From NCBI GenBank assembly GCA_027491085.1, contig JAIXWW010000011.1:62001-126000 (forward strand): a DNA stretch of 64,000 bases, read 5' to 3'. The position numbers were made by a program, and so were the translations under genes. Of this stretch, positions 53,641 through 63,368 are shown piece after piece. Source of the DNA: Bacteroidota bacterium (GTDB lineage: Bacteria; Bacteroidota; Bacteroidia; UKL13-3). Below the pieces are notes generated by a model, which was not told the DNA's origin, made no database searches, and worked only from the letters and a program-made list of their open reading frames with translations. Position 1 is the first letter of the stretch; each line of letters begins with the position of its first letter.

Positions 53641-54978
53641 TTACGATTCTCTGTTAACATCCCATTGTTCCATATAGTCTGCTACTCTTCTTAAAAAACT
53701 TCCACCTAAAGAACCATCTACTACCCTATGATCGTAACTTAAAGATAAAAACATCATATGACGAATAGCAATTACATCACCAAATTCAGTTTCCATAACA
53801 GCTGGTTTCTTTTTAACAACGCCAGTAGCCATAATAGCAACTTGAGGTTGGTTGATAATAGGAGTTCCCATTACATTTCCAAATCCACCTACATTAGTTA
53901 AAGTAAACGTACCTCCTTGTATATCGTCAGGTTTTAATTGGTTAGCCCTTGCTCTGTTTGCCAAATCATTTACTTGTTTGGTAATTCCAATTAAGTTCAT
54001 GGTATCGGCATTTTTTATTACTGGAACAATTAAATTACCACTTGGTAAAGCAGCAGCCATTCCAATATTGATTGCTTTTTTCTTTATAATATTTGTACCA
54101 TCTACACTGCAATTAATCATTGGGAAATCTTTAATAGCACGTGCCACGCACTCAATAAACAATGGAGTAAATGTAATTTTTTCACCTTCACGTTTTTCAA
54201 ATGCTTTTTTGTTTTTCTCGCGCCATAAAACCATATTGGTTACATCAGCTTCTACAAAGCTAGTAACATGTGGACTGGTGTGCTTACTCATTACCATGTG
54301 GTCGGCAATAAGTTTACGCATGCGATCCATTTCAATAATTTCATCGCCACCACTTACGCTTGGTGCTGCTTTTGGTGCAGCAGGTGCAGTAGGTTTTGGA
54401 ACTTCAACTATTGGTGTAGGAATAGCGGCTGGAGTGCTAGTAATCGCAGGTGCAGAAACTGTTCCATTTGCTCTATTGCTTACATAGTTTAATATATCAC
54501 GTTTGGTTACGCGGCCTTCGTTACCAGTCCCACCAATGGTTTCTAACTCAGCCATGCTTACGTTTTCTTCGCGAGCTATGTTTAATACCAACGGACTATA
54601 AAACTTGTTACTTCCAGCATTAACAGCAGGTGCAGCAGTGTTTACAGCATGTTGAACTGTAGCTTCTATTTGAGTTACCACTTTTGGAGTTTCTACCACA
54701 GGTGCGGCAGGAGCACTTGGCGTTGCGCCAGCAGTTCCTTCTAGTTCTAAAATAGCAATTGGCATATTTACAGCCACTACATCGCCATCGTTGTATAATT
54801 TCTTTTTCAAAATACCCGCTTTAGGGCTTGGTACTTCGCTATCTACTTTATCGGTAGCTATTTCTAATACAGTTTCATCGGCAGCAATGGTATCACCTTC
54901 GTTTTTTAGCCATTTAATAATGGTTGCTTCGGCAATACTTTCGCCCATTTTAGGCATTACTAGTTGAAATTCGGCCAT
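53641..54978 (-). CDS. 2-oxoacid dehydrogenase E2 (dihydrolipoyl acyltransferase)
   Basis: A 445-residue cytosolic enzyme with three modules: one lipoyl domain (about 1-80; lipoylated Lys in EIATDKVDSEV), a peripheral subunit-binding domain (about 125-165; SPLVLNIAREENVS and GTGNEGRVTKRDIL) and the catalytic acyltransferase core (about 215-445) with the active-site motif DHRVVDG near residue 420 and FTLTNVGGFG. Linkers are Ala/Pro-rich. The overall pattern (MPKMGESIAEATI start) is closest to branched-chain or 2-oxoglutarate type E2; no E1 or E3 gene is adjacent, so the substrate is open. A minus-strand -7 candidate TATTTTTG lies at 55031-55024. Confidence 0.93.
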   Translation of the reverse strand: MAEFQLVMPKMGESIAEATIIKWLKNEGDTIAADETVLEIATDKVDSEVPSPKAGILKKKLYNDGDVVAVNMPIAILELEGTAGATPSAPAAPVVETPKVVTQIEATVQHAVNTAAPAVNAGSNKFYSPLVLNIAREENVSMAELETIGGTGNEGRVTKRDILNYVSNRANGTVSAPAITSTPAAIPTPIVEVPKPTAPAAPKAAPSVSGGDEIIEMDRMRKLIADHMVMSKHTSPHVTSFVEADVTNMVLWREKNKKAFEKREGEKITFTPLFIECVARAIKDFPMINCSVDGTNIIKKKAINIGMAAALPSGNLIVPVIKNADTMNLIGITKQVNDLANRARANQLKPDDIQGGTFTLTNVGGFGNVMGTPIINQPQVAIMATGVVKKKPAVMETEFGDVIAIRHMMFLSLSYDHRVVDGSLGGSFLRRVADYMEQWDVNRES

Positions 54979-55176
54979 AGGATTTTAGAGTGTTTTTATT
55001 TTTATAATAGATTAAAAATCGAGCAAAAATAATTTTTTGTAGCGTTTTTGCTAGTGTAAATTTTACTAAGCCCTAAATTGTTAATATTTATTAGGTTTTG
55101 TTAGCGTTTTGGAAATAATAAAACAGAATTGTTTTACATATAAAATTTCATTTAGCTATTGTAAGCCTTTTAGGCT

Positions 55177-55184
55177 TAATTTGC
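55177..55184 (+). promoter_or_regulatory. Candidate -7 element of the helicase gene
   Basis: TAATTTGC, the same word as in the alanine dehydrogenase promoter, about 72 bp upstream of the ATG at 55256. The -33 region has only TTTA at a longer distance. Confidence 0.35.
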
Positions 55185-55255
55185 AGAAGGTTGTATATAA
55201 TAATTCATAAAACAATCTATTTCAAATAACTGAAAACCAGTTACATAATTATAAA

Positions 55256-56602
55256 ATGCTAAACTTCGAAGATTTAAATTTAAATGTACCATTGCTTAAT
55301 GCCTTAAGCGATTTAGAATATATACACCCAACACCTATTCAAGAACAAGCTTTTCCGGTAATCATGTCGGGAAGCGATGTAATAGGTGTGGCCCAAACTG
55401 GAACAGGTAAAACTTTTGCTTATTTATTACCTATTTTAAGGCAAATGAAATTTAGCCACGAAAAACACCCAAGGGCAATTATTTTAGTACCAACCCGCGA
55501 GTTGGTATTACAAGTGGTGCAAGAAATTGAAAAACTAAGCAAATATATCACTGTTCGTTTTGGTGGTATTTATGGCGGTTCTAATATCAATCCGCAGCGC
55601 CAATTGGTTTTTGATGGATTAGATATTTTGGTTTCAACTCCGGGCCGCTTGATTGATTTGGCAGGAATTGGTCATTTAAAATTAAAGTTAGCTCAACAAT
55701 TGGTAATAGATGAGGTAGATGAAATGCTTGACCAGGGTTTTAGAGCACAGCTTACTACCATATTAGATTTAATGCCAAAACACCAAAATATATTATTTTC
55801 GGCTACCATGACTCCCGAGGTAGAAAAATTGATTCACACGTTTTTTACCAATCCTAAAAAAATAGAAATAGCAGCTCACGGAACGCCTTTGGAAAAAATT
55901 GGTCAATCGGCTTATTTGGTTCCTAATTACAATACCAAAGTTAATCTATTGGAAAATTTGCTTAACCAAAACGAAACTATCAGTAAAGTAATGGTTTTCG
56001 TAAAAAGCATTAAAATGGCGGATAGGTTATTTGAGCAAATGGTTACCAAGTTTAAAGATGAGGTAATGGTTATACATTCTGCCAAATCGCAAACGGTGAG
56101 GTTTGCTACTTTGAAAAAGTTTCAAGAGGGCAAATTCCGCATTTTAATAGCTACCGATATAGCTGCAAGGGGCTTGGATATAGTGGATGTTAGCCATGTT
56201 ATAAATTTTGATACGCCCGATACACCTGGAGATTATTTACATAGAATTGGTAGAACAGGCCGCGCAGGCAAAGATGGTTTGGCAATAACTTTTGTAAACG
56301 AGGTAGAAGAAGAATATAAATACAATATTGAAACGTTAATGAAAATGGAAATTCCATTGGTAGAAATGCCAAAGGAAGTGTTAATTTCAACAGTATTTGC
56401 TGCTGACGAAAAACCTGAAGTAGGTGCAAAGAATTATTTAAAAATAAAGAAAAATAAAAACGCCAATCCATCGTTTCACGAAAAGAAAGCCAAAAATACC
56501 AAAGAAAATTTGGGAGGCCCTAGACGCAGAAATCCAAATAAAACCAAACCTAGAAACCGAGCAGTAGAACGTAATAGAGCATTGAAAAGAAAGAATAAGT
56601 AA
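55256..56602 (+). CDS. DEAD-box RNA helicase
   Basis: A 448-residue cytosolic helicase with the full motif set: Q motif (TPIQEQAF), motif I (AQTGTGKT), Ia (PTRELV), II as DEVD rather than DEAD, III (SAT), V (ATDIAARGLDI) and VI (HRIGRTGR). The two RecA-like domains are followed by a basic tail (about 390-448; RRRNPNKTKPRNRAVERNRA), typical of the RhlE/CsdA-type group in Bacteroidota, which unwinds structured RNA during ribosome assembly, cold shock or mRNA decay. It is monocistronic. Confidence 0.95.
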   Translation: MLNFEDLNLNVPLLNALSDLEYIHPTPIQEQAFPVIMSGSDVIGVAQTGTGKTFAYLLPILRQMKFSHEKHPRAIILVPTRELVLQVVQEIEKLSKYITVRFGGIYGGSNINPQRQLVFDGLDILVSTPGRLIDLAGIGHLKLKLAQQLVIDEVDEMLDQGFRAQLTTILDLMPKHQNILFSATMTPEVEKLIHTFFTNPKKIEIAAHGTPLEKIGQSAYLVPNYNTKVNLLENLLNQNETISKVMVFVKSIKMADRLFEQMVTKFKDEVMVIHSAKSQTVRFATLKKFQEGKFRILIATDIAARGLDIVDVSHVINFDTPDTPGDYLHRIGRTGRAGKDGLAITFVNEVEEEYKYNIETLMKMEIPLVEMPKEVLISTVFAADEKPEVGAKNYLKIKKNKNANPSFHEKKAKNTKENLGGPRRRNPNKTKPRNRAVERNRALKRKNK

Positions 56603-56778
56603 TTTGTTAATAAGGAAAAATATTTATCAAGTGTTAAGAGATAAAAATTTACTCTTAAATTCCTGAAATTATCTTATTCCTTTAAATACAATCTTAGAGT
56701 ACCTCCTGCCCCCACTTCATAATTAAAAAAACAATGGATTGATACCAAAGTAAATGAAGTCGCTTGTATAAAGGTATA

Positions 56779-56812
56779 AAAAAAGCTACACCAAATTTGA
56801 TGTAGCTTTTTT
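56779..56812 (-). terminator. Terminator of the lipoprotein gene
   Basis: Perfect 12-bp arms AAAAAAGCTACA (56779-56790) and TGTAGCTTTTTT (56801-56812), 16 bp beyond the stop of the minus-strand gene; it could also serve the helicase gene. Confidence 0.8.
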
Positions 56813-56827
56813 ATTGCAAAATAGTTT

Positions 56828-57577
56828 CTAGTATATAAACTCTTTGTCAAATCCAACAATTCTAATCCTTACTTTTCCGTCAATTAAATGTTTCATTGGT
56901 GAAATATCAAAACAAATATCATCAGTAAAATAAGCTTGGCATAGTTCTTCTTTTTCATCTGTTAACTTAACTTCATAAGTCATCATATCAGAATCTACAG
57001 TTGGTTTTGCAACAAGTTTAAAACGTTCTTTGGCAGAATTGCTACAACCACTAAAACCAATGTTTAAAGTTAATTTACTTCCTTCAATTTTTGCACCCAT
57101 TATATTAGTGTTAGCTGTATTTAGGTTATCATAATTAGAAGGGAAGTCAATTATTTTGCAGTTATTATCATTTAACACATTAATAAAATCAATGGTAGCT
57201 CTTGTAAAACGGAAGTTGGCGATTTTACAATAAATTTCAAATGATTGAGTATTACCTGTGTATTTGCTATATTTTAAATCAACTCTATCACCTTCATGCA
57301 ATATAATAGGACATAAAGTTTGAAAAGATTGTGCACAAGGTTGTAATAAAGTTCCATCATCTAACTTAATCCATAAATTTTTACCATAAATACTTAAACC
57401 GCATCCTTGGTAAACCACAGTTCCTTTAGCTGCAATACTTACGTTATTGCCACCTCCATTGCCATTGCCATTTTCTTCATCATAGCCCCACCAACCTTTT
57501 TTGCAGCTTGAAAGGCTTAAACTTAAAATCATTGCCAATAATACAATTGGCTTCATTGTTAAAATTAACTTTCTCAT
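56828..57577 (-). CDS. Putative lipoprotein near the ECF sigma factor cluster
   Basis: A 249-residue lipoprotein: the signal (PIVLLAMILSLSLSSC) is followed by a Gly/Asn-rich linker (NGNGNGGGNN) and a beta-rich domain with about six cysteines that may form disulfides (GCGLSI, LQPC, CPIIL and others). The start could also be at 57556. No family recognised. It follows the barrel-protein gene after 58 bp on the same strand and may be part of the sigma factor operon. Confidence 0.65.
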   Translation of the reverse strand: MRKLILTMKPIVLLAMILSLSLSSCKKGWWGYDEENGNGNGGGNNVSIAAKGTVVYQGCGLSIYGKNLWIKLDDGTLLQPCAQSFQTLCPIILHEGDRVDLKYSKYTGNTQSFEIYCKIANFRFTRATIDFINVLNDNNCKIIDFPSNYDNLNTANTNIMGAKIEGSKLTLNIGFSGCSNSAKERFKLVAKPTVDSDMMTYEVKLTDEKEELCQAYFTDDICFDISPMKHLIDGKVRIRIVGFDKEFIY

Positions 57578-57635
57578 AAATGTTATTCAATTAATAGTTT
57601 ATGGATTAGACAATACAAAGATAAAAAATGCTGCA

Positions 57636-58982
57636 CTAAAATTTAAAATTTATTCCCGAATTTAATCCAAAATAAATTGGCGCATTTCTATCAGTAAATT
57701 CTTGTTTAAAATATTGACCAACATGAAACTTAGTTATGGGTCCACCATAAATAGAAAGATGTTTAGTTAAGTTATAATTTATCAAAAAAGAAAACTGACC
57801 TGCAATTTGAAATTGATTGAATCTGCTGTTACCAGCATCATTCCCGGTGTTATAATTGAATCCATTAACATTTGAAGTTAGTAAATAAGTGTTGGTTTGT
57901 GTTAAATATTGAAAGGCACAACCCGTTTCTAATGTATAATTTATTTTTTTACTACCAATGGTGTACCCCAACAAAATAGGCATTTCAACAAAAGAAAGCG
58001 ATTGGTCAATAACATTTATGTTATAGCCAAAATCGTTGACCAAAGCTCCTTTACTAATATTAGCTCCTAATCCCATTGAATTTGGCTGAATAAAAAGTTT
58101 ATCAAATTGAACATTGTTATAAGCAAAACCAACTTTTAAACCCATTTTTTTTAGCGTTAATCCAAAAAGAAAACCCAATGAATACGATTGATTTGCTCGA
58201 TCATTATAATGCAAACCAAACATACTATTTATTAAATTATTATCAGCTCCGTTGTAGGCATTATTTAAAATCATGTAGTGATTGAATACTGATAAACTAA
58301 AATGTATAGGCTCTTTGGTTTTGTAATTATTTTTACTTGAAGCAACACTATTTACCTTTAAAGCTTCAATTATGGTATCATTCAATACGTTGACCAAAAC
58401 TTCTTTATCAATTAAATTAGAATCTACATTTTTGCTATCATTAACTGATTTCACAAACAAAGAAGTATCCTGATAAACTGTCGATTTTTTTAATTCTTGG
58501 AAATTTTCATTTTGAGATATAGTTTCATTTTTATTTAAATCAATATCATTGGCTGATGTAATAATGTTTAATTTACCTTGTTTGACTTTAACACCATTTA
58601 ATATTTCAGCTTTAAAAACAAGGCCATTAGGCTTATGAATTTTTGCAGTTTTAATGTGTTTATTACTTTGGCCAACAATAATTTTATCAGTATTGTTCTT
58701 TATTATCCTTTCAGCTATCATAGATGTATTTGATAATTGTTTTTCACTTTCTAATACAGCAGATTTATTTGAATTATTTGGATCAACTCTTTGGTTATTT
58801 ATTAAAAATATTGTTGCGCTACAACTCATTATAAATGCAAAAACTGATGCAAAAACAAAAAACCGCTTGCGTTTAGCTTTTTTACGACTAGCCAAAATAT
58901 ATTCAAAAGCGTTTGCATTAGGCAATAAAACAAACTCCTTGGCTCTATCTTTCAATATGTTGTTAAATTTATCGTCCTGCAT
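57636..58982 (-). CDS. Membrane-anchored beta-barrel-domain protein, possible anti-sigma factor
   Basis: Starting at the ATG at 58982 gives 448 residues. The N-terminus (about 1-45) is charged and cytoplasmic, then one membrane helix (about 40-62, FFVFASVFAFIMSCSATIFLI), a long polar linker (about 65-220), and a C-terminal domain of alternating strands (LGFLFGLTLKKMGLKVGFAY, YGGPITKF, ending INFKF) like porin-family outer-membrane barrels. The start overlaps the ECF sigma factor gene by 14 bp. By position and topology it could be the cognate anti-sigma factor with the sigma-binding part at the N-terminus; a barrel fused to an inner-membrane anchor would span the envelope. That is inference. 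Confidence 0.65.
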   Translation of the reverse strand: MQDDKFNNILKDRAKEFVLLPNANAFEYILASRKKAKRKRFFVFASVFAFIMSCSATIFLINNQRVDPNNSNKSAVLESEKQLSNTSMIAERIIKNNTDKIIVGQSNKHIKTAKIHKPNGLVFKAEILNGVKVKQGKLNIITSANDIDLNKNETISQNENFQELKKSTVYQDTSLFVKSVNDSKNVDSNLIDKEVLVNVLNDTIIEALKVNSVASSKNNYKTKEPIHFSLSVFNHYMILNNAYNGADNNLINSMFGLHYNDRANQSYSLGFLFGLTLKKMGLKVGFAYNNVQFDKLFIQPNSMGLGANISKGALVNDFGYNINVIDQSLSFVEMPILLGYTIGSKKINYTLETGCAFQYLTQTNTYLLTSNVNGFNYNTGNDAGNSRFNQFQIAGQFSFLINYNLTKHLSIYGGPITKFHVGQYFKQEFTDRNAPIYFGLNSGINFKF

Positions 58983-59577
58983 ACTTTTTAATATCAAATC
59001 CAAGTGTTAATAATTTTTTTTCGAGCAATACTTTAGCTCTAGCAAACTGAGAGCGAGAAGTACTTTCGGTAATATTTAATTCTTCAGCTATTTCTTTATG
59101 TGAGTGTCCTTCAATGGCAAACATATTGAGTACAATTCTATAACCTGTTGGCAATTGTTGTATACAATCCATCAAAACTTTTAAATCAATTTGATGTAAT
59201 TGTTCCACCACAAAATCGTTGTTTTCATAAATGGTTTCAATGTTGGCTTCCCACTTTACCTTTTCATTTGCTTTTAAATAATTGAGTGCAGTGTTCATCA
59301 TAACTCTTGTAAGCCAAGTAGCTAAGCCTGATTCGAAACGAAATTTAGAGAGATTGTTAAATATTTTGATAAAACCAATTTGTAAAATTTCATGAGCCTC
59401 CGCTTCAGAATTAGCATACCTAAAACTTACACCTAAAAGCATAGGAGCATATTGCTCAAAAAGTAGTTTTTGAGCAGCAGCATCATTTTTAATACAACGT
59501 TGTACTAGTTCATGATCGGTAATTCCCGATTTTTTATGCTTCAATATTAAAGGCAATTTTTTAAACTCAACATCCAT
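58969..59577 (-). CDS. ECF RNA polymerase sigma factor
   Basis: A 202-residue sigma-70 family factor of the ECF group. Region 2 (about 30-95) contains LFEQYAPMLLGVSFRYANSE and FKIFNNLSKFRFES-like segments with the core-binding and -10 recognition helices; region 4 (about 140-190) has LPTGYRIVLNMFAIEGHSHK and ISE-type HTH (EIAEELNITESTSRSQFARAK). It redirects RNA polymerase to a small regulon in response to an envelope or extracellular signal. Its gene overlaps a membrane protein gene by 14 bp, the expected place for an anti-sigma factor. Confidence 0.92.
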   Translation of the reverse strand: MDVEFKKLPLILKHKKSGITDHELVQRCIKNDAAAQKLLFEQYAPMLLGVSFRYANSEAEAHEILQIGFIKIFNNLSKFRFESGLATWLTRVMMNTALNYLKANEKVKWEANIETIYENNDFVVEQLHQIDLKVLMDCIQQLPTGYRIVLNMFAIEGHSHKEIAEELNITESTSRSQFARAKVLLEKKLLTLGFDIKKYAGR

Positions 59578-59766
59578 TTGACAGCTATAACAATTGAAAC
59601 GCTGCTTACCCTCATTAATTATTTCAAAACAAATAACAATACACTAATTATCAAAAACATAATTACACTAATTGAACAAAAAATCATATTTATAAGTAAA
59701 ATAACTAATTTTAATTTTAAAGTTAGTACTTTTTATTTAAAAATAGTTTTTGATATTTGCTTTGAA

Positions 59767-60882
59767 ATGGAAAAACAATCAAAAATTTTGAAAAGTGAAG
59801 AAACGCTACGAGCCATATTTAACAACGCTGTAGACGGAATGATTGTAATTAATGAACGAGGAATAATAGAGTCGACAAATGGCGCTGTATCCAAAATGTT
59901 TCAGTTCACCGATGCAGAAATGATTGGTCAGAATATAAAAATTTTGATGCCGGAACCAAATAGAACCAACCATGATGGTTACTTAAAAAATCATTTGGAA
60001 ACTGGCGAAAAAAAAATAATTGGAATTGGACGCGAGGTGGAAGGTAAAAGAAAAGATGGAACCATTTTTCCGTTTTTTTTAAGTGTTTGCGATGTTCAGT
60101 TAAACGATGGCAGAAAACTTTTTGCAGGTGTTTTACACGATATTTCAGTTTTAAAAAAAGCTCAAAACGATATTGAAGCATACAGTAATAAATTAGAACA
60201 AAGCAATAAAGACTTACAAGATTTTGCCTACATATCATCGCACGATTTGCAAGAACCACTGCGTAAGGTACAAGCTTTTGCCGATAGGCTTCAAAAATCG
60301 GAATTTGCTGCATTAAGCGAGCAAGGCCAAGATTATTTACAGCGCATTATCAATGCCTCCAACAGAATGCAAAGGCTCATTAATGATTTATTGGAACTTT
60401 CAAGAATTTCGAGCAAAACTAGCACATTTGAAAGAGTTGATTTAAACATAGTTTTGAAAGATGTTTTAGAAGATTTGGAATTACTCGTTGAAAAAACTGG
60501 CACCAAAGTTAACTTTGAGAAGATGCCAGTAATTTTAGGAGATGAAACTCAAATGCGCCAATTGTTTCAAAACATTATAAGCAATGCGATTAAATTTAAA
60601 CACGAAGAAAGAAATATGGAAATTACCATTACTGCCAATGATGTGAATGTGCAGTATGTAGAAATTTTTATAGCCGATAATGGCATTGGTATTGACGAAA
60701 AATACTCAGAAAAAGTATACACTATTTTTCAGCGATTGAATGGAAATAAATACGATGGTTCTGGAATAGGATTGGCAGTATGTAAAAAAATTGCCACTAG
60801 ACACGGAGGAAATATTACATTTACAAGCCAACTTGGAGTTGGAACCAAATTTACAATAAAATTATCACGCATTAATAACTAA
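59767..60882 (+). CDS. FixL-like PAS sensor histidine kinase
   Basis: I choose the ATG at 59767 (371 residues): the frame extends upstream to 59578 but that part has no homology, while EKQSKILKSEETLRAIF begins the PAS helix at once. The PAS domain (about 12-125) matches FixL strikingly: MPEPNRTNHDGYLKN with His69 at the haem-ligand position and Arg89 20 residues later (IIGIGREVEGKRKDG), as H200/R220 in rhizobial FixL; the R206 position is Asn. The kinase core follows: His159 in YISSHDLQEPLRKVQ and HATPase motifs NIISNAIKFKHE, ADNGIGID and GSGIGLAVCKKI. It is soluble, so an intracellular oxygen or redox sensor is a fair guess. It begins a four-gene signalling operon. Confidence 0.85.
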   Translation: MEKQSKILKSEETLRAIFNNAVDGMIVINERGIIESTNGAVSKMFQFTDAEMIGQNIKILMPEPNRTNHDGYLKNHLETGEKKIIGIGREVEGKRKDGTIFPFFLSVCDVQLNDGRKLFAGVLHDISVLKKAQNDIEAYSNKLEQSNKDLQDFAYISSHDLQEPLRKVQAFADRLQKSEFAALSEQGQDYLQRIINASNRMQRLINDLLELSRISSKTSTFERVDLNIVLKDVLEDLELLVEKTGTKVNFEKMPVILGDETQMRQLFQNIISNAIKFKHEERNMEITITANDVNVQYVEIFIADNGIGIDEKYSEKVYTIFQRLNGNKYDGSGIGLAVCKKIATRHGGNITFTSQLGVGTKFTIKLSRINN

Positions 60883-60888
60883 AATAAA

Positions 60889-61341
60889 ATGGATTTAAAG
60901 GCAAAAAGTATTCATATAGTAATAGCCGAAGATGATGAAGAAGACAGAATGTTAACCCGAGAAGCTATGATTGAAAGCAGGGTAAAAAATACTGTTCATT
61001 TTGTAGAGGATGGAGAATACTTAATGGACTACTTACATAACAAAGGCCAATACGAAGATAAAAGCAAGTTTCCCGCACCAGGATTGATTCTTTTAGACCT
61101 AAACATGCCACGAAAAGATGGTAGAGAAGCGCTTAAAGAAATTAAATCGAACGAGCACTTAAAACGTATCCCAGTTGTAATTTTAACTACTTCAAAAGCT
61201 GAAGAAGATATTATTAGAACTTACGATTTGGGCGTAAATTCATTTATAACCAAACCAGTTACTTTTGAAGGTATGATTAACGTGATGAAAACGCTTGGCA
61301 CCTACTGGCTCGATATTGTGGAACTTCCAAGTAATAAATAG
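60889..61341 (+). CDS. Rcp1-like single-domain response regulator
   Basis: A 150-residue receiver with the extended C-terminus typical of Rcp1 partners of phytochrome-like kinases. Motifs are IVIAEDDEEDRMLTREA, the phospho-acceptor Asp in LILLDLNMPRKDG, TTSKAEED and FITKPVTFE. The start is 6 bp after the stop of the PAS kinase and the stop is 15 bp before the next kinase, so all three are co-transcribed. It probably accepts phosphate from the PAS kinase and passes it on or acts by protein contact. Confidence 0.9.
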   Translation: MDLKAKSIHIVIAEDDEEDRMLTREAMIESRVKNTVHFVEDGEYLMDYLHNKGQYEDKSKFPAPGLILLDLNMPRKDGREALKEIKSNEHLKRIPVVILTTSKAEEDIIRTYDLGVNSFITKPVTFEGMINVMKTLGTYWLDIVELPSNK

Positions 61342-61356
61342 TTATATATTTTTTTT

Positions 61357-63351
61357 ATGAAAAACACTTGCCGCATTTTATTGATTGACGATGACGAGGA
61401 AGATTTTATAATTACCAAAGATTTACTCAGAAGTGTTCAAGGTAAAAAATGCGAAATAGACTGGAGCGAAAGTTATGAAGAGGCCATAAAAAACAATTCC
61501 CCTTACGATATTTATTTGGTTGATTACAGACTTGGACTTGAAACAGGTTTAGATGTAATAAAAAAACTCAGGGCTCAATTTCCTGATGTGCCTGTAATAA
61601 TTTTAACAGGATTGGCAGATAGTAAAGTTGATTTGGAAGTAATGAAAGCTGGTGCATCTGACTATTTGGTTAAAGGAAAAATTGATGCTGAACAACTAGA
61701 GAGGGCCATAAGATATGCACTTGAACATGCCAAACATTTACAGCAAATAAAGGACCTAAACCAAGATTTAGAAAAACGTGTTGAAGAAAGAACATCTCAA
61801 TTAAGCTTAGCAGTAATAAAATTAGAAGAAACCAATCAAGTTTTAGCCAATCAAATTGAGGAAAATAAACGCACACAAAAAGAACTAGAATACCGCGAAC
61901 TGATGCTGCGCGAAACCCAAAGAATTGGTAAATCGTCTGGTTATAACTTAAACCTGGCTACTAATGAAGTAGAATTTGGAAAAGAATTTTTTGACATCAT
62001 TGAAACTCATTCATCCGAAATTATACATCATTTTGATGGCTTAAAAAGTATTATACATCCAAACGATTTAAGTTTATTCGAAAACTATTGTAAACAAGTA
62101 GTAGCAGGCAGAAATATTTCAAGCATTGAGGTTCGTTTTGTATTGCCTAATAATAAAACAAAATACATTTATATTGAAAGTAAAATAAGGTATAACGAAA
62201 AACACGAACCTCAGTTTTTATTTAGCTTTACACAGGATATAACGCAACGTAAAATTGCTGAAATTGCATTGGTAAAATCGCAGCAAATGCTGGCTGTGGT
62301 TGCCAAAAATTATCCTAACGGAATAATTGGTGTTTACAATAAAAGCTTTATTTGCGAATTTATAGAGGGACAAGAAATTCAAAAACTGGGATTAAACAAA
62401 TCAGACTTTTTAGGAAAAACAATAGGCGAAACCTTTGGCGAAACTAAGGGAAAAATACACCACAATTATTTAAAAAGCACCTTACAAGGTCATAATGAGG
62501 TGTATGAAATAAACTTTAGCAACAATGATTATTTATTTTATACCACACCCATAAAAGATGATCATAACAAAATAGAACGCATGGTGGTGGTGGGTTTAAA
62601 CATAACTCAAATTAAAGAAGCCGAAGAGCAAATAAGGCAAGCCTTAGATAAAGCAAATGAGCTGAGCGAAATGAAATCGAGGTTTATTTCAATGGCCTCG
62701 CACGAATTTAGAACACCATTGAGTACCATTCTTTCATCGCTAAACTTAATGACCAAATATTATGAGTTAAAGGATGACAATAAATTTAAATCGCATACGG
62801 TTAAAATTAAATCGGCCATTACCAATTTAACCGAAATATTAGAGTACTTTTTATCAGTAGAAAAACTAGATACTGGACATTTTAAAATAGAACCCGATAC
62901 TTTTGACTTGGTTGATTTTATCAACCAACACATTGAAGATGTGAAAGATGTTTTGAGAGAAAAACAACGCGTTGTATTACAGCTTGCCCCTACTCATTTA
63001 CAAATTCATCACGATAAAAAATTAATTAGAACCATTTTACAAAACTTGATTTCAAATGCCATTAAATACTCTCCAGAAAATGGGGAGATAAAAATTAGCC
63101 TAACCAACGAAAACAACCAATTTGTAATTAATGTAAGCGATAACGGAATTGGCATTCCTGAAAATGAACAAAAACACTTGTTTGAAAGATTTTATAGAGC
63201 TCAAAATGCTGCCAATATTCAAGGAACAGGCATTGGGCTAAATATCATAAAAAAATACATTGAACTAATTGGAGGTAATATTACTTTTACAAGTGTATTA
63301 AACCAAGGAACTACGTTTAAAGTAAATTTACCCATTGTTTTAACACAATAA
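61357..63351 (+). CDS. Hybrid REC-PAS-PAS histidine kinase
   Basis: A 664-residue cytosolic kinase: N-terminal receiver (about 1-125; LLIDDDEEDFIITKDLL, LVDYRLGLETGLDVI and YLVKGKID), a coiled coil (about 130-180), two PAS modules (about 185-300 and 310-420), a HisKA domain with His449 in MASHEFRTPLSTI, and a HATPase domain (NLISNAIKYSPENG, SDNGIGIPENE and GTGIGLNIIKKYIE). The receiver-first layout suggests it is switched on by phosphorylation from another kinase, such as the upstream FixL-like enzyme, and then signals to the REC-CRP regulator encoded 17 bp downstream. Confidence 0.92.
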   Translation: MKNTCRILLIDDDEEDFIITKDLLRSVQGKKCEIDWSESYEEAIKNNSPYDIYLVDYRLGLETGLDVIKKLRAQFPDVPVIILTGLADSKVDLEVMKAGASDYLVKGKIDAEQLERAIRYALEHAKHLQQIKDLNQDLEKRVEERTSQLSLAVIKLEETNQVLANQIEENKRTQKELEYRELMLRETQRIGKSSGYNLNLATNEVEFGKEFFDIIETHSSEIIHHFDGLKSIIHPNDLSLFENYCKQVVAGRNISSIEVRFVLPNNKTKYIYIESKIRYNEKHEPQFLFSFTQDITQRKIAEIALVKSQQMLAVVAKNYPNGIIGVYNKSFICEFIEGQEIQKLGLNKSDFLGKTIGETFGETKGKIHHNYLKSTLQGHNEVYEINFSNNDYLFYTTPIKDDHNKIERMVVVGLNITQIKEAEEQIRQALDKANELSEMKSRFISMASHEFRTPLSTILSSLNLMTKYYELKDDNKFKSHTVKIKSAITNLTEILEYFLSVEKLDTGHFKIEPDTFDLVDFINQHIEDVKDVLREKQRVVLQLAPTHLQIHHDKKLIRTILQNLISNAIKYSPENGEIKISLTNENNQFVINVSDNGIGIPENEQKHLFERFYRAQNAANIQGTGIGLNIIKKYIELIGGNITFTSVLNQGTTFKVNLPIVLTQ

Positions 63352-63368
63352 TTCAACTAATACCCCCT

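Noticed and set aside
53852..54487. 211-codon open frame on the plus strand
   Set aside because: It is antisense to the E2 acyltransferase, whose domains are clear; the translated protein is a hydrophobic shadow.
59578..59766. Longer N-terminus for the FixL-like kinase
   Set aside because: The extension starts at TTG, is very Ile/Lys/Asn-rich without homology, and lies in the divergent promoter region; the ATG at 59767 directly precedes the PAS helix.
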